Source of the DNA: Acanthaster planci | Taxonomy: Eukaryota > Echinodermata > Asteroidea > Valvatida > Acanthasteridae | Reading direction: 5' to 3' | DNA length: 64,000 bases | NCBI RefSeq assembly: GCF_001949145.1 | Contig: NW_019091362.1 | Span: 934,491 to 998,490 of the forward strand | Part shown: positions 38,901 to 51,832 of the stretch, piece by piece | Layout: each line of letters starts with the position of its first letter | How positions within the stretch are numbered: the stretch's first letter is position 1 | The notes under the pieces: generated by a model | What the model was told of the DNA's origin: nothing | What the model saw: only the letters and a program-made list of their open reading frames with translations | Database searches by the model: none | Made by a program: the position numbers and the translations under genes

Positions 38901-41900
38901 TTCAATGTTCCTGCTTATAGCAAATAAAGTGTGGCATCAGTGTGTTCAATTTGCTTTGACGTTCAATCATATGTTATTACCATGATGTAATATGATAGTT
39001 GTTGACTGATGCAGTGTGTGTCATGGATGTTTTTACGCCCTTCAGACCCAGGGCCCCCTCAGCTTTGCTTAGGGTGCTGTGCATTCCCCAAGTACCCCCA
39101 CAAGCAGAGTTCTTGCTGAAGTACAAGTGACCAGTGACTGAGGGATATTTGTGGGATGTTGGTGGCATTGCTACAAAGGTTAAAATGATTGAATTTTGAT
39201 GCAGTTGCTGGCCTAACATTTCATGATAAGGCCAGTGCATGCATGATTGCCACACCTAACAATTAAATTTTGCACCTTAATACATGAACTCTCCTTGATG
39301 ACTATTAACTGTCTCAAAGGCTTCAACGTTCAGTGTCCATCGATGTCCAGTGTCCTTTAGTGTCCAGCGTTCACCATTGTGCAACTGACTATAAACCACC
39401 TTGCACAGAGGCACTTTTGCTCTGGTATGAAGTGTCACTTTGACCAATCTCCTTTCTTTGTCCCCTTTTATTTTAGTACCCTGTGCGTCATGGTATTGTC
39501 GAGGATTGGGATCTCATGGAAAGATTTCTCGAACAAACCATCTTCAAGTATCTCAGGGCTGAACCTGAAGATCACTACTTTCTTATGGTAAATCAACTGA
39601 ATCATTGACATACGCTTAAACAAACCAAGATGTAGATACCGTCTTACAAAAGAGTTTTAATGATTTTTTCGTAATCACAACTGATTTCATTTTACTCTCG
39701 CTTCTCCAAACAATTCCTTGGCAAATTATTTGTTGATGGGATTCTTTACATTTGCCACACGAAGACTGAAACATACTCATTTTTGCATTTGGAATATGTC
39801 CTCTGCCGAACAGTGCAAGAAATGTTCTACCAAAGTGAATGCATTTTGTTCTGCTGTTGAGCGTTGCTCCCTTGGAAACCACAATATGTTTTCCATCTTT
39901 TTTTCTCACAGACGGAACCCCCACTGAATACTCCAGAGAACCGTGAATACACCGCAGAAATCATGTTTGAAACTTTCAATGTTCCAGGATTATATATCGC
40001 CGTACAGGTAATGCAAATGTAGAGAAGTCAGAGAAATTGGATTGTACAACTTCCATCTATTTCATTCTTGTAGCAAGAGACGACAGAGAATTCGTGTTAT
40101 TTTTTGCACTGCTGTGCACTGCTCAGGATATCCTGAATTATGTCACACATACCTCCTACTAAGCACATCCTTGGGAGTGTGGATTGTCTATGTGCCACAT
40201 AGAAGTCACATATAGTACCTGTTGATGTGAATTGTGTAGGTTTCTGAAGAAGCCAGGGCCTAAATTCATAGCACTGTTCAGCACCTGATTTTATGCAAAC
40301 ACAGGTTCCATGTATTTCAAGGAAATTGTAAGCAGTAAGCACGGTAAAAGGCATGCTTACATTGGAGGAAAAATTTGTTTAACATTTTTACAAAGCAGTG
40401 GAAATCTCTGTGCACGCTAAACTGTAAGCACAACCAGGCCAAGCACCAGCAAGAAGTAGTGCTTATGGTTAGCAAATTTATCTGCTATGGCACGACGTTT
40501 CTGCTAACTGTTAAGCAGCTCCGTGAAATTGGGCCCAGATAGTGTGATCCGAGTACTTGGGCATGTGATTATCAGTAGAAATTTGACATTTGGAGAAAAA
40601 ATGTGGAAAAAGTGTCCCAACTACTTGCGAAAGAATTCATAATTGAATCTGAATTCTTTGGAAAACATGTCCACGTTTTGCATTCATGCAGTGTTGTGTC
40701 TAAGCGTCTTCCTTCTCACTGAAAACACTCATCCAACATAGATGGGCCTTGGAATGAACATTTGATTCCAAGTGATTTGATTCCAATCTCCTTATATTTT
40801 TATATAACAATGAACTGCAATAGAGCAGCGTGGTCATAAAGTCCATTACAAATCCCTGCAAGTCCATCACAAGTCATTCAGTCTTCAGCCATGGTACAAA
40901 CTGTTCAAGTGAATGGTGACAAAAGCATTCCGTTATCATTGTTCACCCACGACTGGTCTTGAGAAAGGACTTTTGACTGGACTTGTGAAGGGACTTATAA
41001 AAGGACGTGATTGATTGGACTTCAACACTGCAGCATTGGTTCCAAGCCACATTATACAAAGCCATTCACCAATTTTCCTGAGAGGCATATTTACACCCAG
41101 AGTGCATCAGCTAACTGATGCTTTGTCTCTCATGCAGGCCGTGTTAGCTCTGGCCGCATCCTGGACATCGCGGCAGGTTGGGGAGCGTACCTTGACGGGC
41201 ACTGTCATCGACAGCGGAGACGGAGTCACCCACGTCATCCCTGTGGTATGTCAGAGGAGGAAATAAGTCCATAACGAAGCTTCCTGATTGTCGCAGATGC
41301 TGTTTCATTTTGCAATGCAGAAAAAGCTGATGTTGGAGACATGAATCTTTCTTCGTGTCATGACATAAAAGCAGTCCCATTTGTGTATGGAAACAGATAA
41401 TTATTTGTTTATATAGTTTATTGCCGAAGAGTATACATTTTGCCATTTGCAGTGAGGATTCAGTAATTTCTGACCTTTTTGAACATGTGCAATTCAGGCT
41501 TTTTATGTATAAGTCATGATCTTGAGGGCTTTTGAATAAATTTGTGAATGTGGTAATAAGCGTAGATACACCTGATGATCAGCTGAGGGACTGTATATGT
41601 AAGAGGTTGACCATAAAGTTGGCAGGTGGCCTGTACAGAGATGAAATCCATCGAAGTCCATCCATGGTTATTTGTTGATGCAGACTATTTCTCATCTTAA
41701 ACCTCCTGACAGGCCGAAGGTTACGTTATCGGCAGTTGTATCAAGCACATTCCCATTGCTGGTAGGGACATCACATTCTTTATACAGCAGCTGCTCCGTG
41801 AGCGAGAGACTGGTATCCCGCCAGAACAATCTCTAGAGACGGCTAAAGCAATCAAGGTAACTCTGGGCCTCTTAAACCGCTAACCCCAAGCTAACGAACC

Positions 41901-44900
41901 TAGTTGAGGTTAGCTTTTTTTCAAAGGTGGTAGTCATATTACTTTTGTAATCAAAGCACACATTGATAATTCAGACTGATGGAGGGTAAGCTAAATGTGT
42001 ACTGTGTAAACTTATCCAGTTCATTAGTGTGACATCACTTCAGTTTAAACCACGCCCACTGCACATGCACTGCACATAGAGTTGCATGCATTAATTGCCG
42101 TTTCCACGGAAGCGTTAGTTATTGTGCAACTTCGGTGATCGTCCAATGGGAGCCTGCAAATTGTAGCGCGCCTGCCTGTGTGACGAAGTCATTTACGAAC
42201 CAGATAGGAGATCCGTGTAGTGTATTGAGTATGTCACAAACCTACATAAAATGACGCCCTGTCTGATAAACCAACCATACATATTCATTCACATGTGAGC
42301 CCTCTGCATTAAACAGTTTCACTCCTTCCAAGACTTAAAAAGTAGTAAAAAGTCAGAAAAATGTCAAGTCCCTTTGTTCTTTTAACTCACAGGCTTGGTT
42401 GCAAGGTACACTTTTTTCAAATCAGACCAGAATACAAAGTTTTGTTGCATATTAACTGAGTAATGTACTTGTCCTCTTTGCACAGGAACGATGGGGCTAC
42501 ATCTGCCCAGACATAGTTAAGGAGTTCAACAAGTATGACAATGACCCGGGCAAGTGGATGAAGAAATACGACGGGGTCAATGCCATCACCAAGAAGCCTT
42601 TCTCTGTGGATGTCGGATACGAACGTTTCCTGGGACCAGAGATATTCTTCCATCCAGAGGTTGGTTCAAATTTATATGCAGCTCAGTTACAACAGCCTCA
42701 GAGGGGATGTTATCTGAAAGATTTGTTCTGACCAGGGACATCTGACCAAACCTAGACTGGGCATTCCCCAGTCATCGTGTACAAGCAAAAATGAGGCCTG
42801 TTTCCAAGTCTCCCTTTTGAATTGTAATTCTTCTACACGGAACCAGACGCAGTACAGACGCACCAAACAGGACTACACGATTTTATCATTCTTAGTGAAG
42901 AGGAAACGGACATCCATTTTGTAGTGTCATGTCCAGTCTAGGTATTGTTCAGATATTTATGGTCTCAATAAAGTGCGTGTGGACTGCAGTAAGGGAAATT
43001 GAATGGACTTTGTGCATAAGTGCGCCCTCACTGGTAAAAGAGAGATACTGCGCAGACATTTTAATGAAAATTATGACACACATCACAAAAGTTACGCACT
43101 GCAAAAGTCCATGCTTGCACAACAGATTTTGGTTTAACTTTATATGCAGTCATTTTCAGAAGCATAAGTTTCTGACTAGATCAGAAATGTACGTAATGAG
43201 ACACAACAAGAAGGCCTGGTTCCTCAGTGAAACAGATTGAGCATTGGGCCTAGTATGAAGACTGAGACAGACTCGGGATACGTGTAGCTTACAACACAAC
43301 CTTGATTTACTGTTGACTCACAACTGTCATAGGCAAAAGCCAGAGAGACAAATCTCCCCATTACATGAAATATCAAAGTAGTGAGCCTCATCAATAAGTA
43401 GAGTTTTCCTACACATGCATGTATTGTACATACACAGACTGTACATGTGTGTCGTTGCAGTCATTTTGCGCAGCTTGTGTGGAATTACATAAGGTTTATC
43501 ATATTACCTGTAGCGATTACATTTACATTCCGCTTGTTAACCTCAAATGTTATGCACCCAACCAGTTGAGCTGGGGCCACCAGAGGACAGTATCATTACA
43601 CCAATTTCACTACCATCGTGGAAAAGAAATGTTTTTCATGCTATTTAACTTCTTTCTAACAGTTCAGCAACCCTGACTTCACAACCCCAATCTCTGAGAC
43701 AGTGGACATGGTCATCCAGAATTGCCCTATTGACGTCAGGAGACCTTTGTACAAGGTCAGTGAAAAATGTTTTTGAGAAATGTGTTTAGTATTCCTATAT
43801 GAACTTTACTGAATAAGGAATTTCCTGGCAAACATCTGTCTTGTTCTGGGGTAAAATGACATTAGTTTCTGTATGTACATTGACGACAAGACTCTTCTAC
43901 TTCAGAAATCAATTTTACGTTTTTGCACCCAGACATACATGCTCTATTAAAAGAAATTTGCCCCATGATCACTAGCTGGGAAATGTCATCACAAACAGTC
44001 TTCATGATGAAGCTCGTTACTTTACAACTTACACTTCTTTTTTGGGGGAGGGGGAATGTACTTTCAAGGGTAGATTTCTGCAGGAAATATCTGCAATCCT
44101 TACGTACATTCTCCAAAAGCCTCCAAGGGAATATGGAGGATGTTGGAGGATTGAGGCTGCATGGCAAAAATATATGGCTGATCCATTGGTGTCGTGGTCT
44201 TGGGCTGAGCTCGTGTTGTTTATAAATGCTCTGCCATGCTAAAATTCAGGCCAGGATTATACATGAATCATCCACACTGCTCCAGGATACCATTTGCACT
44301 GTCATGACATAATGTCAGGAACTGCCAGAGGATTTTGAAGGGTTTAAGGCAGTGGTCACTCCTTCAAGGAACATGTTCAAGAAGTAAAAGAGGATTTCGG
44401 AAGATTGAGGTTGCATCCTAGCACAAAAAGCAATGGAATTAGGGTTAAAGTTTACACAGAAATAGTCCTGTGTCTCCTGATCAGCTGGGAACCAGTGAGA
44501 AGCAGTGTACCAGGGCTTGCAAAATTTTTAAAAATGTAGTTGCCCTTCGGGCAGGGGAGTCTAAAATCTGGGTGCCGGAACTTCATTTTCAGTTGCCGGA
44601 CAAGGCAGTTTTAGCCACACGTGGTCTCCAAGCTTTCAGTAATTACAGTCATTTTCCTAGTTCCCGATCGCTTGAAACGAATAGGCCTATACCACCTTTT
44701 TGCTATTGCTTTGCAGCATTACACGCTAAGACGACTTCTTTTTTGAAAGGTAAAATGAAAGTCTTGCAGTACAAATTTTACTCCCAGAAAATTTCAAGAA
44801 AAGGAATTCTGGCTAAATTTCCAATTCGCGCTTCGACGTTTGTTGATGGTTTGTCAAAAATCCCGGGAGCACAAACAAATCAACACCGGAAAAAATTACA

Positions 44901-46614
44901 GGTCGGTAGGTAGAACGTTTTTCCTAGTTTCAGATCGCGCATGCAAGTACATGTGCAAACGTCGTGAACTCAACTACACGTGCGTAACAGATTTGTACAT
45001 GACGTAATGGGTTCGTCAACTTTGCGGCGTGGGGGGATTTGTGGTCGACGGCTCGCTGAGCAGCAAAGTCAAGTCCAAAGTCATGCAGGCTATCCATGTT
45101 GATGCACTGAAACTCTAATATATAAACTAATCCCCTTTAAAATAAGACTTGCTTTACTAGAAAATGTGCTTGTTACAATGGTTTTGGCAGAGAAATGGGT
45201 TTACGCTTGACTACTTTTTATGTGTAAAGAAATTTTTGAAGCAATCCAGAACTGGCTTAACCGATCCAGAAGTGGGAAAAGTGTCGTCGTCACTGTTGTC
45301 AATCTCGTAAGACAAATTAAAAGCTCAAAAATTTGAAAATCTACGTGGAGGCCTACAACGTAGATCTCTGACCCCATTTCATTGGAATTTGATGATAATT
45401 GAGCTGTAATATGACTATAGTCTTAGCGATCCGGAACAGGGAAAAGGACCGAATACAGACACGGCTGCGTTGTTCATGCCAACAATTCGACTGTACGTAC
45501 CACGGTTCACCTACCCGAACATGTAGAGTCGTGCAACATCAAGGCAGTCTTTTTTTGCAATCTTTTTTCGGTGCACGGTGCTGAAATGTCCAAAACGCCG
45601 GGCAAAAAATATGTTGCCGAAAACAGGTGCTTGCCCATCGAGCTGGCAGGCTGGAACATTTGGTTGCCGGACAAAATATTTTGGTTGTCCGGGACGTCAG
45701 ACTACCGATTCTGTGAGCCCTGGTGTACTCCGTAGAGCAATTTGCTGCTTTTTTGTGTAACAGCTTCACAAATGAAACCAGGACGAAAGATTCATTCTTT
45801 TGTCTGATCCCTTCCTCTAGAATATTGTTCTGTCTGGAGGTTCCACCATGTTCCGAGACTTTGGACGCAGGCTACAGAGGGATGTGAAGCGAACCGTTGA
45901 TGCCCGTCTGAAACTCAGTGAGGAGCTCAGTGGTGGAAGGATTAAGGTTTGTTCACTTCTGAACAACTCGCCAGCGGTATTCTTCCACAACAAATTTATT
46001 GCACAAGTTTCACCCTGAAACTTTCTGTACAATTCCAGATATCTCGAGTAGTCTTTTGTCAGCCACCTTGTTCTTGTTTCCACAGCCAAAACCCATTGAG
46101 ACGCAGGTTATCAGCCACCACATGCAGCGCTACGCCGTCTGGTTTGGAGGTAGTATGCTAGCATCAACGGTAAGTTGCACATTATGTGACCCAGTCAAAA
46201 TTGTCCCATGTGAAGGGTTCAAGAGATCTCATCACACATTCCCAAGTTCTTGGACTTGGTTCTTTTCAGAACTGGTTTATTTTTCCCCAATCCTTCCCTT
46301 CAAATTTTATGAGTTGATGAAGTCTAAATCTGGCGTTAGCAGTGTGTACAAACACCCAATTCAAAGCCTCTCTTTCTTTGAAAATGAAACTCAGTTAATA
46401 TGCTGACTCGCACAAATCACATATATTTTGGGTAGGATATTTCATGGGTAGGATAAAAGTTCAAGAGTGTTTCAGTGGAAAGATTCTAATCTGACATTCT
46501 GTAATTTTTTTGTTACAGCCTGAATTCTACCAAGTATGCCACACAAAGTCCGATTACGACGAGCATGGACCTAGCATTTGCCGACATAACCCTGTTTTTG
46601 GCGTGATGTCGTAG
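35997..46614 (+). CDS. ACTR3: actin-related protein 3 (Arp2/3 complex subunit)
   Basis: ARP3 is one of the two actin-like subunits of the Arp2/3 complex, which starts branched actin filaments in the cytoplasm. Twelve coding exons join in frame: 35997–36040, 37355–37410, 38535–38659, 39477–39587, 39912–40007, 41138–41245, 41713–41856, 42486–42659, 43663–43755, 45821–45946, 46086–46169, 46519–46614. All have GT–AG junctions. The total is 1,257 nt, or 418 residues, the human length. The actin fold is evident: the N terminus [18 protein letters not shown] with the first phosphate loop, the second loop [13 protein letters not shown] (168–180), and the adenine-side motif [14 protein letters not shown] (around 321–334). 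The end FGVMS is also conserved. Residue 12, Cys in human, is Pro here. The ATG follows CTTCACA and gives the conserved N terminus. Introns carry several mobile elements. No frameshift or missing motif is seen. Confidence 0.98.
37647..38163. mobile_element. TGACTCA-rich insertion in ACTR3 intron 2
   Basis: Some 495 bp of sequence full of TGACTCAA and GACTCGACTC words are bounded by perfect 11-bp direct repeats GACCAGAATGG (37,647–37,657 and 38,153–38,163). The ends are partly inverted (GTAATGACTC at 37,657 and GACTCATTAC at 38,126). There is no coding capacity. It resembles a non-autonomous transposon with subterminal repeats; the superfamily is unknown. Confidence 0.65.
39125..39300 (+). repeat. 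dispersed repeat family D, copy 1
   Basis: It lies in ACTR3 intron 3. The series CCAGTGACTGA, TGATTGAATTTTGATG, GCTGGCCTA and CACACCTAACAATT recurs in the same order and orientation at about 60,440–60,625. Confidence 0.55.
40841..41006. repeat. degenerate inverted repeat in ACTR3 intron 5
   Basis: The left part (GTCCATTAC…CAAGTCCATCACAAGTC) and right part (GGACTTTTGACTGGACTTGTG…AAAAGGAC) are approximate reverse complements over about 45 bases each. Probably an old foldback element. Confidence 0.4.
42056..42215 (-). repeat. dispersed repeat family C, copy 2
   Basis: It is the reverse-complement counterpart of 33,036–33,170, within ACTR3 intron 7. Confidence 0.6.
44504..45729. mobile_element. 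1.2-kb inverted-terminal-repeat element in ACTR3 intron 9
   Basis: The ends AGTGTACCAGGGCT (44,504–44,517) and AGCCCTGGTGTACT (45,716–45,729) are reverse complements at 12 of 14 positions. Subterminal words GTTGCCGGACAA occur near both ends. The interior has no recognisable transposase; one 147-codon frame (44,470–44,913) has no motif and starts outside the element. No clear target-site duplication is seen. Confidence 0.5.
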
Positions 46615-49141
46615 ATAGGCGACTACCAAATGGTGATAAAGTGTTTTTTGTCTCTCCTTGGGTGGGTGGTACCAGAAAATCCTTTTACAGATAAACACTG
46701 TGAAACATATATATGCAGCATAGCCAGTATGAGCCAACTGCATTCCAGACCATTTTCGTTGGGTGACAGGACAGTTTTTTCGCTGCCTTTCTCAAGCCTT
46801 TGATTTATTTTCAAGAATAGTTAAATGGCAGGAAGTAGCTTGAAAGTGTTCGAATAGTTGTGAAGTTGGTTTCTAAAGAGTTCCATATCTAAAAGAAGAA
46901 AATCTCTCTGGGGGTCTATTTACAAAATTGCCTAGTTACATGTACATTGCTTAGTTCCCTGAGGCATTTCAGAGAAGGAAGAGCATGGTTATGCGTTCAT
47001 GGTACCACCTACACCATAGCAAACGTTTATATTTTGAGCAAATTATTTCAATGCCTTTCTTGAAAGTAAGTGTAGATTTAGCGAATACCTAATCCCCGTT
47101 AAAAATAACATCCTGAGATGTGCAGTTTATGATACGCTTAAATAAAACTTTATAAGAATGAAGCATTTTTTTGTAAAATGAACAAAATGCCTTTGACTAG
47201 TGAACTAAACTGTAGAAGTCAAAGCAGTGAAGGGGCACGTATGCACATGATTAGAAATCCACACTGCGTTTACTTTTTTATTCAATTATTTCGGAAGTTT
47301 AAAGATTTCATGCATCGTGTGAAGGGCTGGTTTTGGCATACAAATTACAGTTCATGTGCACAGGACAGTACAGTTAAGAGTGGAAACAGGAATTGAATAT
47401 TTGCATATTCCAACTGTAAATTCCTCTCATGAATATTAATACACTTTACTATTCATGGCAGGTTGACTGAAGGTTAAAGGTCATGCAAAAGTTCAAGATT
47501 GAAATTGTTTATTGCGTTTTGGTTGACTGTGTTACCAAATTACTAATCCAGAAGCATTAAACCAAAGCTTGGGATGTTTTTAGGGATGTTTTCTAAACAG
47601 CAACATTTTCTCTGTTCAGAAATAAAAACCTAAGTTTAGGACAGAATAATGGAATCATCTTTCTGATGCAAAGATGTCAGTTTTTTCCTTTTTGCCATAA
47701 TGGATTATGAGTATCTGAAGCTATGAAAATAACAGAGATGTTTGCAAGAGCTAAGCTGTAACACCTAGTTTTGACAGTGACTGTACCAATGGAACTTTTT
47801 ATTTTTGTCTTCATTTAAAAAGGCTTCTTAGAGAGCCCATAGGGTATTTTTGTTAAAGTTAGATTCTGCTTGGGGAATATATCTTGAACGTTTAGTAGTT
47901 GTATTATCATGTAAGCTTTTTCCCCTTGTTGAATTTTTTTAGTCTGATACCCTGTGTCTTTGGAAGTGGTGTACTTTCCAGTACCGAAAGCCTCTTCACT
48001 GGTTTTACAATGATACCAGATGAACGAGAACCAGTCATCAATGAACCAATCACTGGTGGTCTTTCTGAAGAGCTATAAAAAGTCTCTGAAGCAAGGATTG
48101 TGCCCCGTCTTGCAGTTTTTAAATTTCCCAGCGTTTTACATGATCCATGCAACTTTCGTTTCCATACGTATTTAAGAGTGTTACCAAACAATCAATGATA
48201 ATACCGATTAAGCAGATTTTTGTAAAATGTATGTGAAAATATAAATATTTCAATGCATTGATTTTGAAAACATGATTAGTTGGAAGGTTTTCTCTTGGGG
48301 AGTACTTACAGCTGTATAAAATGAAATAAAACATTTAACAAGAAAAATTATTGCCATTCTGTGCATGGTTATTGTGATTCTTTTTTTTTATACCTTGGGG
48401 GGTTTTCTCCTAAGGAAGCCATCCGTAAAAACCATTGAGACACTTGTTTCACCAGTCGCTGTCACTTGTTAGGTCCTCACTGGAATTGAAACAGTCATTT
48501 AATACTTTTGGGAATTTAGTCCATGAGTCACGATCAGTCTTGATTTGAAGACCAAGCTTTTAAAAGCATTTGTGCGATCCTGACTATTAACTTTCAACGC
48601 AGAATTGAAGACTTGTATATTAAGGTCGACGCATTTATGTCTGTTTAACTTCCTACCGCACGACACGATTTTGAGGTTTCTCTGCAATAATGTCTGACGG
48701 TAAAAGAAGTACGGTTCTTGCAGCCTTGCACCAAATAGGCCGTTATACAAGACAAACAACTTCGACGCCGACAGTGGTGTAAATTTGTGCCGGAAATTGG
48801 GGTGGGGTGGGGTATGACTTACCCGGTCATGAAAATTTGAAAAGCGGGCGGGGGGGGGTGACACCGTATGACTCTACATAGAGGTCGATGTTCATGATAT
48901 TGATGTGCATCTGTAATACGTATTCAGAATGACATGGCTTTGTTTCCCCTTTTTGAGTGATATTTCATTGAACGCATTAGTCTTTAGAAAAATTCTTCAC
49001 AATCCGCTTTAAGTATTTGCTCACCACAAAAAAGTGATGGGGAGGGTATATACCCCCGGCCCCATCCTCTAATGGGATTCACACCCATAGACGACGAAGG
49101 AAAAAATAGGAGAAAAGCCGGGAAACAAAGCAAAGGCGCGG
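46615..49141. other. ACTR3 3' UTR and intergenic DNA
   Basis: The ACTR3 3' UTR starts here. AATAAA poly(A) signals lie at 47,141–47,146 and 48,325–48,330, and either could end the transcript. No other gene is recognised up to the end of the next, opposite-strand candidate gene. Confidence 0.5.
47141..47146 (+). promoter_or_regulatory. poly(A) signal, candidate for ACTR3
   Basis: The canonical AATAAA lies 527 bases after the ACTR3 stop codon. Confidence 0.5.
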
Positions 49142-51330
49142 TTAGCTGCTTGTATTAAAGTATTCTCGGTAAATAAGATACTCATTAGATCCAATCGGCA
49201 AAATTGTTTCAAACCTTGAACTGGACATGAGAACCATCGTCCTGAAGGGATCCAGCTGGGCTTGAACTTCTGGCGTGCATGATTTCCGTCGGTTGTCGGA
49301 GAAAGTGGACAGCTTCGGTCTGCTCGGCAATTTAGGTGATGCAGCAATCGGGGTAAGCGCCATGTCCCTCTCAGTCGTCGGGATGTGAGGAGTGGTCTTG
49401 GTCACCGTCAAGGAATTCCGTTCCTGCGGGATTCTTTCAGATTGAATCGACAGGTCAAAGTAAAATTCTTGGACTTACTTATATACTTCGCAACTCAAAC
49501 TTAATGAAGCCGCGCCTTGAACTTCAAAAGCTAGGAAACTTTCTACCCAAGGTAATTCAGTCAAGACGGGTGATAAAAGAAAATCAACCTGTCTTTAGTC
49601 GATCCTCCAACATCACGAATCCCCGCCCTCTGTCTACACAGTCGACAGGATATATTCCTGGGAAGACTTCCAACCAACAGGAAAGAGCCTGATCCGCATT
49701 CTTCGCAAATGCTCCTGCGCAATTGGTTGTCAGGCCTGTCAATCATTGGCGATGTGTCTGAGATGGAGGCGCGCACTCTCTGCGGTCGTATCGGCTTCTT
49801 TAGCGTGGTGAAGGAGTCCACCAAGGCGTCTTTATTACCCGTCAACAGATGACGTTGTTTCCAAAGACCGCTGAGGATGGCAGGTGCACTGGATGTTGTC
49901 TTGGGTAAGCTCTGAACTTGCGCTTGAGGAATTGTTGCTGCTTTGTTTTCGGTTTCTCTGGCAACAACGCTTTTGAGTGGTTGCCTTTCATTTAGCTCTT
50001 CTGCAGCTGGGTGGGTGACTTGCACAATTCTTATATACCTGAAAACGGATATACGACTTACTCTCCTAATCTTAAATGTAAAACTATATTTAAAAAATAT
50101 CATGAGAGCGAATAGAGCAGTAATTAGATATAAAACACGTTTTCGTCAACTGTTAAGACAGTTTTCCAAGGTGGTCTAAGTGACGCTGTTAGGCATAAGA
50201 GGGAAAGAATCAGATAAACATAAACTATAATTTATACATAAATAAAATTTTAGCTGTCGTGCTTCGTTTCGAGGAGAAGAATAGCCCTAGTAAGGAAATC
50301 TTCGAATGTTCTCCGTCATATTAGGTGCATTATTATCAGGTATTACTTTGAAAACAATTGCACATCTTCGTATCCCAATAATGCCCACCGCAGGTAATTT
50401 TGCGATCAGTGCTGACGCTTGTCCAAGATACAAAAAGAGATAGCATTTGATACCCTGGGGCAATGGGTGGATGGGATGATGATCCGGTTGTAGGCCTGTC
50501 TCCTTCGATGTAAGGTATTTGGCAGGGAAGACTTGTGATGCACGGTGCTGAGCTAGTGGTGAAAACACATGTAAAGATAAGTTAATAAGGTATAAATGTA
50601 CTAACAAAAGCTAACGCCATCTCCATTATCTTATCAATTCGATCACTATCATCTATTCACTATGATCGACAGAATCACAGGAGCGTAGCAACCGGGGTGG
50701 GGTGCGCCCCCCCTTCCGCACTAATTTTAATGCCAGTCGGCACATGCAGCTTCGGTCGGCAAATGATTCCAAAATTTGTACATAAACGATATATACACCT
50801 ACGTTGGCTCTCGGTATTTCCCCTAAAGTATGAATTGTAGCGTACCGCGGATTTCCATTTTCCGCTCTGAGTGAATTTTACACTACATGTGGTTGGCGAA
50901 CAAGTTACAAGTCGGCAAAGTGACTCTTGAAGTCTGGCACCCACCCCCCCCCCAAAATGCCTTCGCTACGCCCCCGCAGCGTCATCTTCATCACCACCAT
51001 CAGTGCAATCAACACTAGTGTCACCACCATACCAAAGAGTATCTAAATCATGAATACTTGGTAATGAGTTCAATTAACGTCTGCCCTGTCAACATCACGG
51101 TTTTCTTCACATTCGTCTATTGTTGTTGCATTCCTCTCTAAATCGATTAAAAAGTATCTAAACAGGTTTAGTCCAGCCGATAGATGTTAAGTGCATGCGA
51201 TATTTTCATCTACCTACCTGATTTCATGCTGAGCAATTTGCGTGTAGAAAAGGAAATCTTTTGAATCCATGGTAAGTGCCTCCCGTAAACGTCGATGTTG
51301 TCTAAGTGGTGCAACGACATCAGAGAACAT
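49142..51330 (-). CDS. unidentified minus-strand gene, 346-residue model
   Basis: I do not recognise the product. Four minus-strand exons join with matching phases: 51,335–51,218 (ATG at 51,330–51,328), 50,552–50,347, 50,018–49,589 and 49,433–49,142. The coding total of 1,041 nt divides exactly into 346 codons plus stop. Donors are GTAGGT, GTAATA and GTTGAT (the last weak); acceptors are TTTACAG, CACCACTAG, TTGTGCAAG and CTGAAAG. The N-terminal part includes FSDVVAPLRQHRRLREAL, the second exon is Cys-rich (RKITCGGHYWDTKMCNC), and the third has a low-complexity start. The third exon then has a CX2C-X16-CX2C pair (CEEC … CRLC), which could bind zinc. The last exon is rich in Ser, Thr and Pro, as in disordered tails. 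An upstream exon may add a membrane segment. Confidence 0.5.
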
Positions 51331-51635
51331 TGTTTCTGTAAACATGCATTATGCAGGAGCATGGTAGGCCTATTACAAGTGGGAGTTCCACGCGTTTTCT
51401 AAACGTAATTATTGTAGGATGCTAACTTTTCACAATTTAAGAAAGGAGGAATCTTGAGGGTAAAAATAGGAAGTCTTTGATTATTTCTAATTTCTTGGAG
51501 TACAGGAAAGGAAAGTTTTATAACTAGGCCTAGTAGGACAGCCTCTGTGTTGAACTCTGCGTTGAGTTATTCGACAGAAACAAACAGTAAATTACCTTAA
51601 CTTGCACCACAAATCATGTTCAGACCAATGTGTAC

Positions 51636-51832
51636 CTTTTTGATTGCCACAAGCCATAGATTACAAAAGCCCCGGACGTAACAGCAGCAAGTGACATAAT
51701 GAAAACAAAGACTATGCCAACATCATTTGTAGAGGTTGAAGTCAGTCTTAGGCGCCTATGAAACTCTAAACCATCATGGCTAGAGTTCGTCTGCGTTGGG
51801 ATGAGATGATGTCGGTAAATATCGTTGTCCAT
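51636..51832 (-). CDS. candidate upstream exon with a membrane segment
   Basis: From the ATG at 51,832–51,830, 65 codons and two bases reach a donor (AAG|GTACAC). About 20 hydrophobic residues (VGIVFVFIMSLAAVTSGAFV) are followed by WQSKR, a typical single-pass anchor with a positive stop. It ends in phase 2, whereas the next exon (51,335) is entered in phase 1 in its best frame. Either a small exon lies between, or this belongs to a different transcript. Confidence 0.4.

Noticed and set aside
44470-44913. 147-codon frame overlapping the ACTR3 intron 9 element
   Set aside because: It starts outside the element boundary and shows no transposase or other motif.
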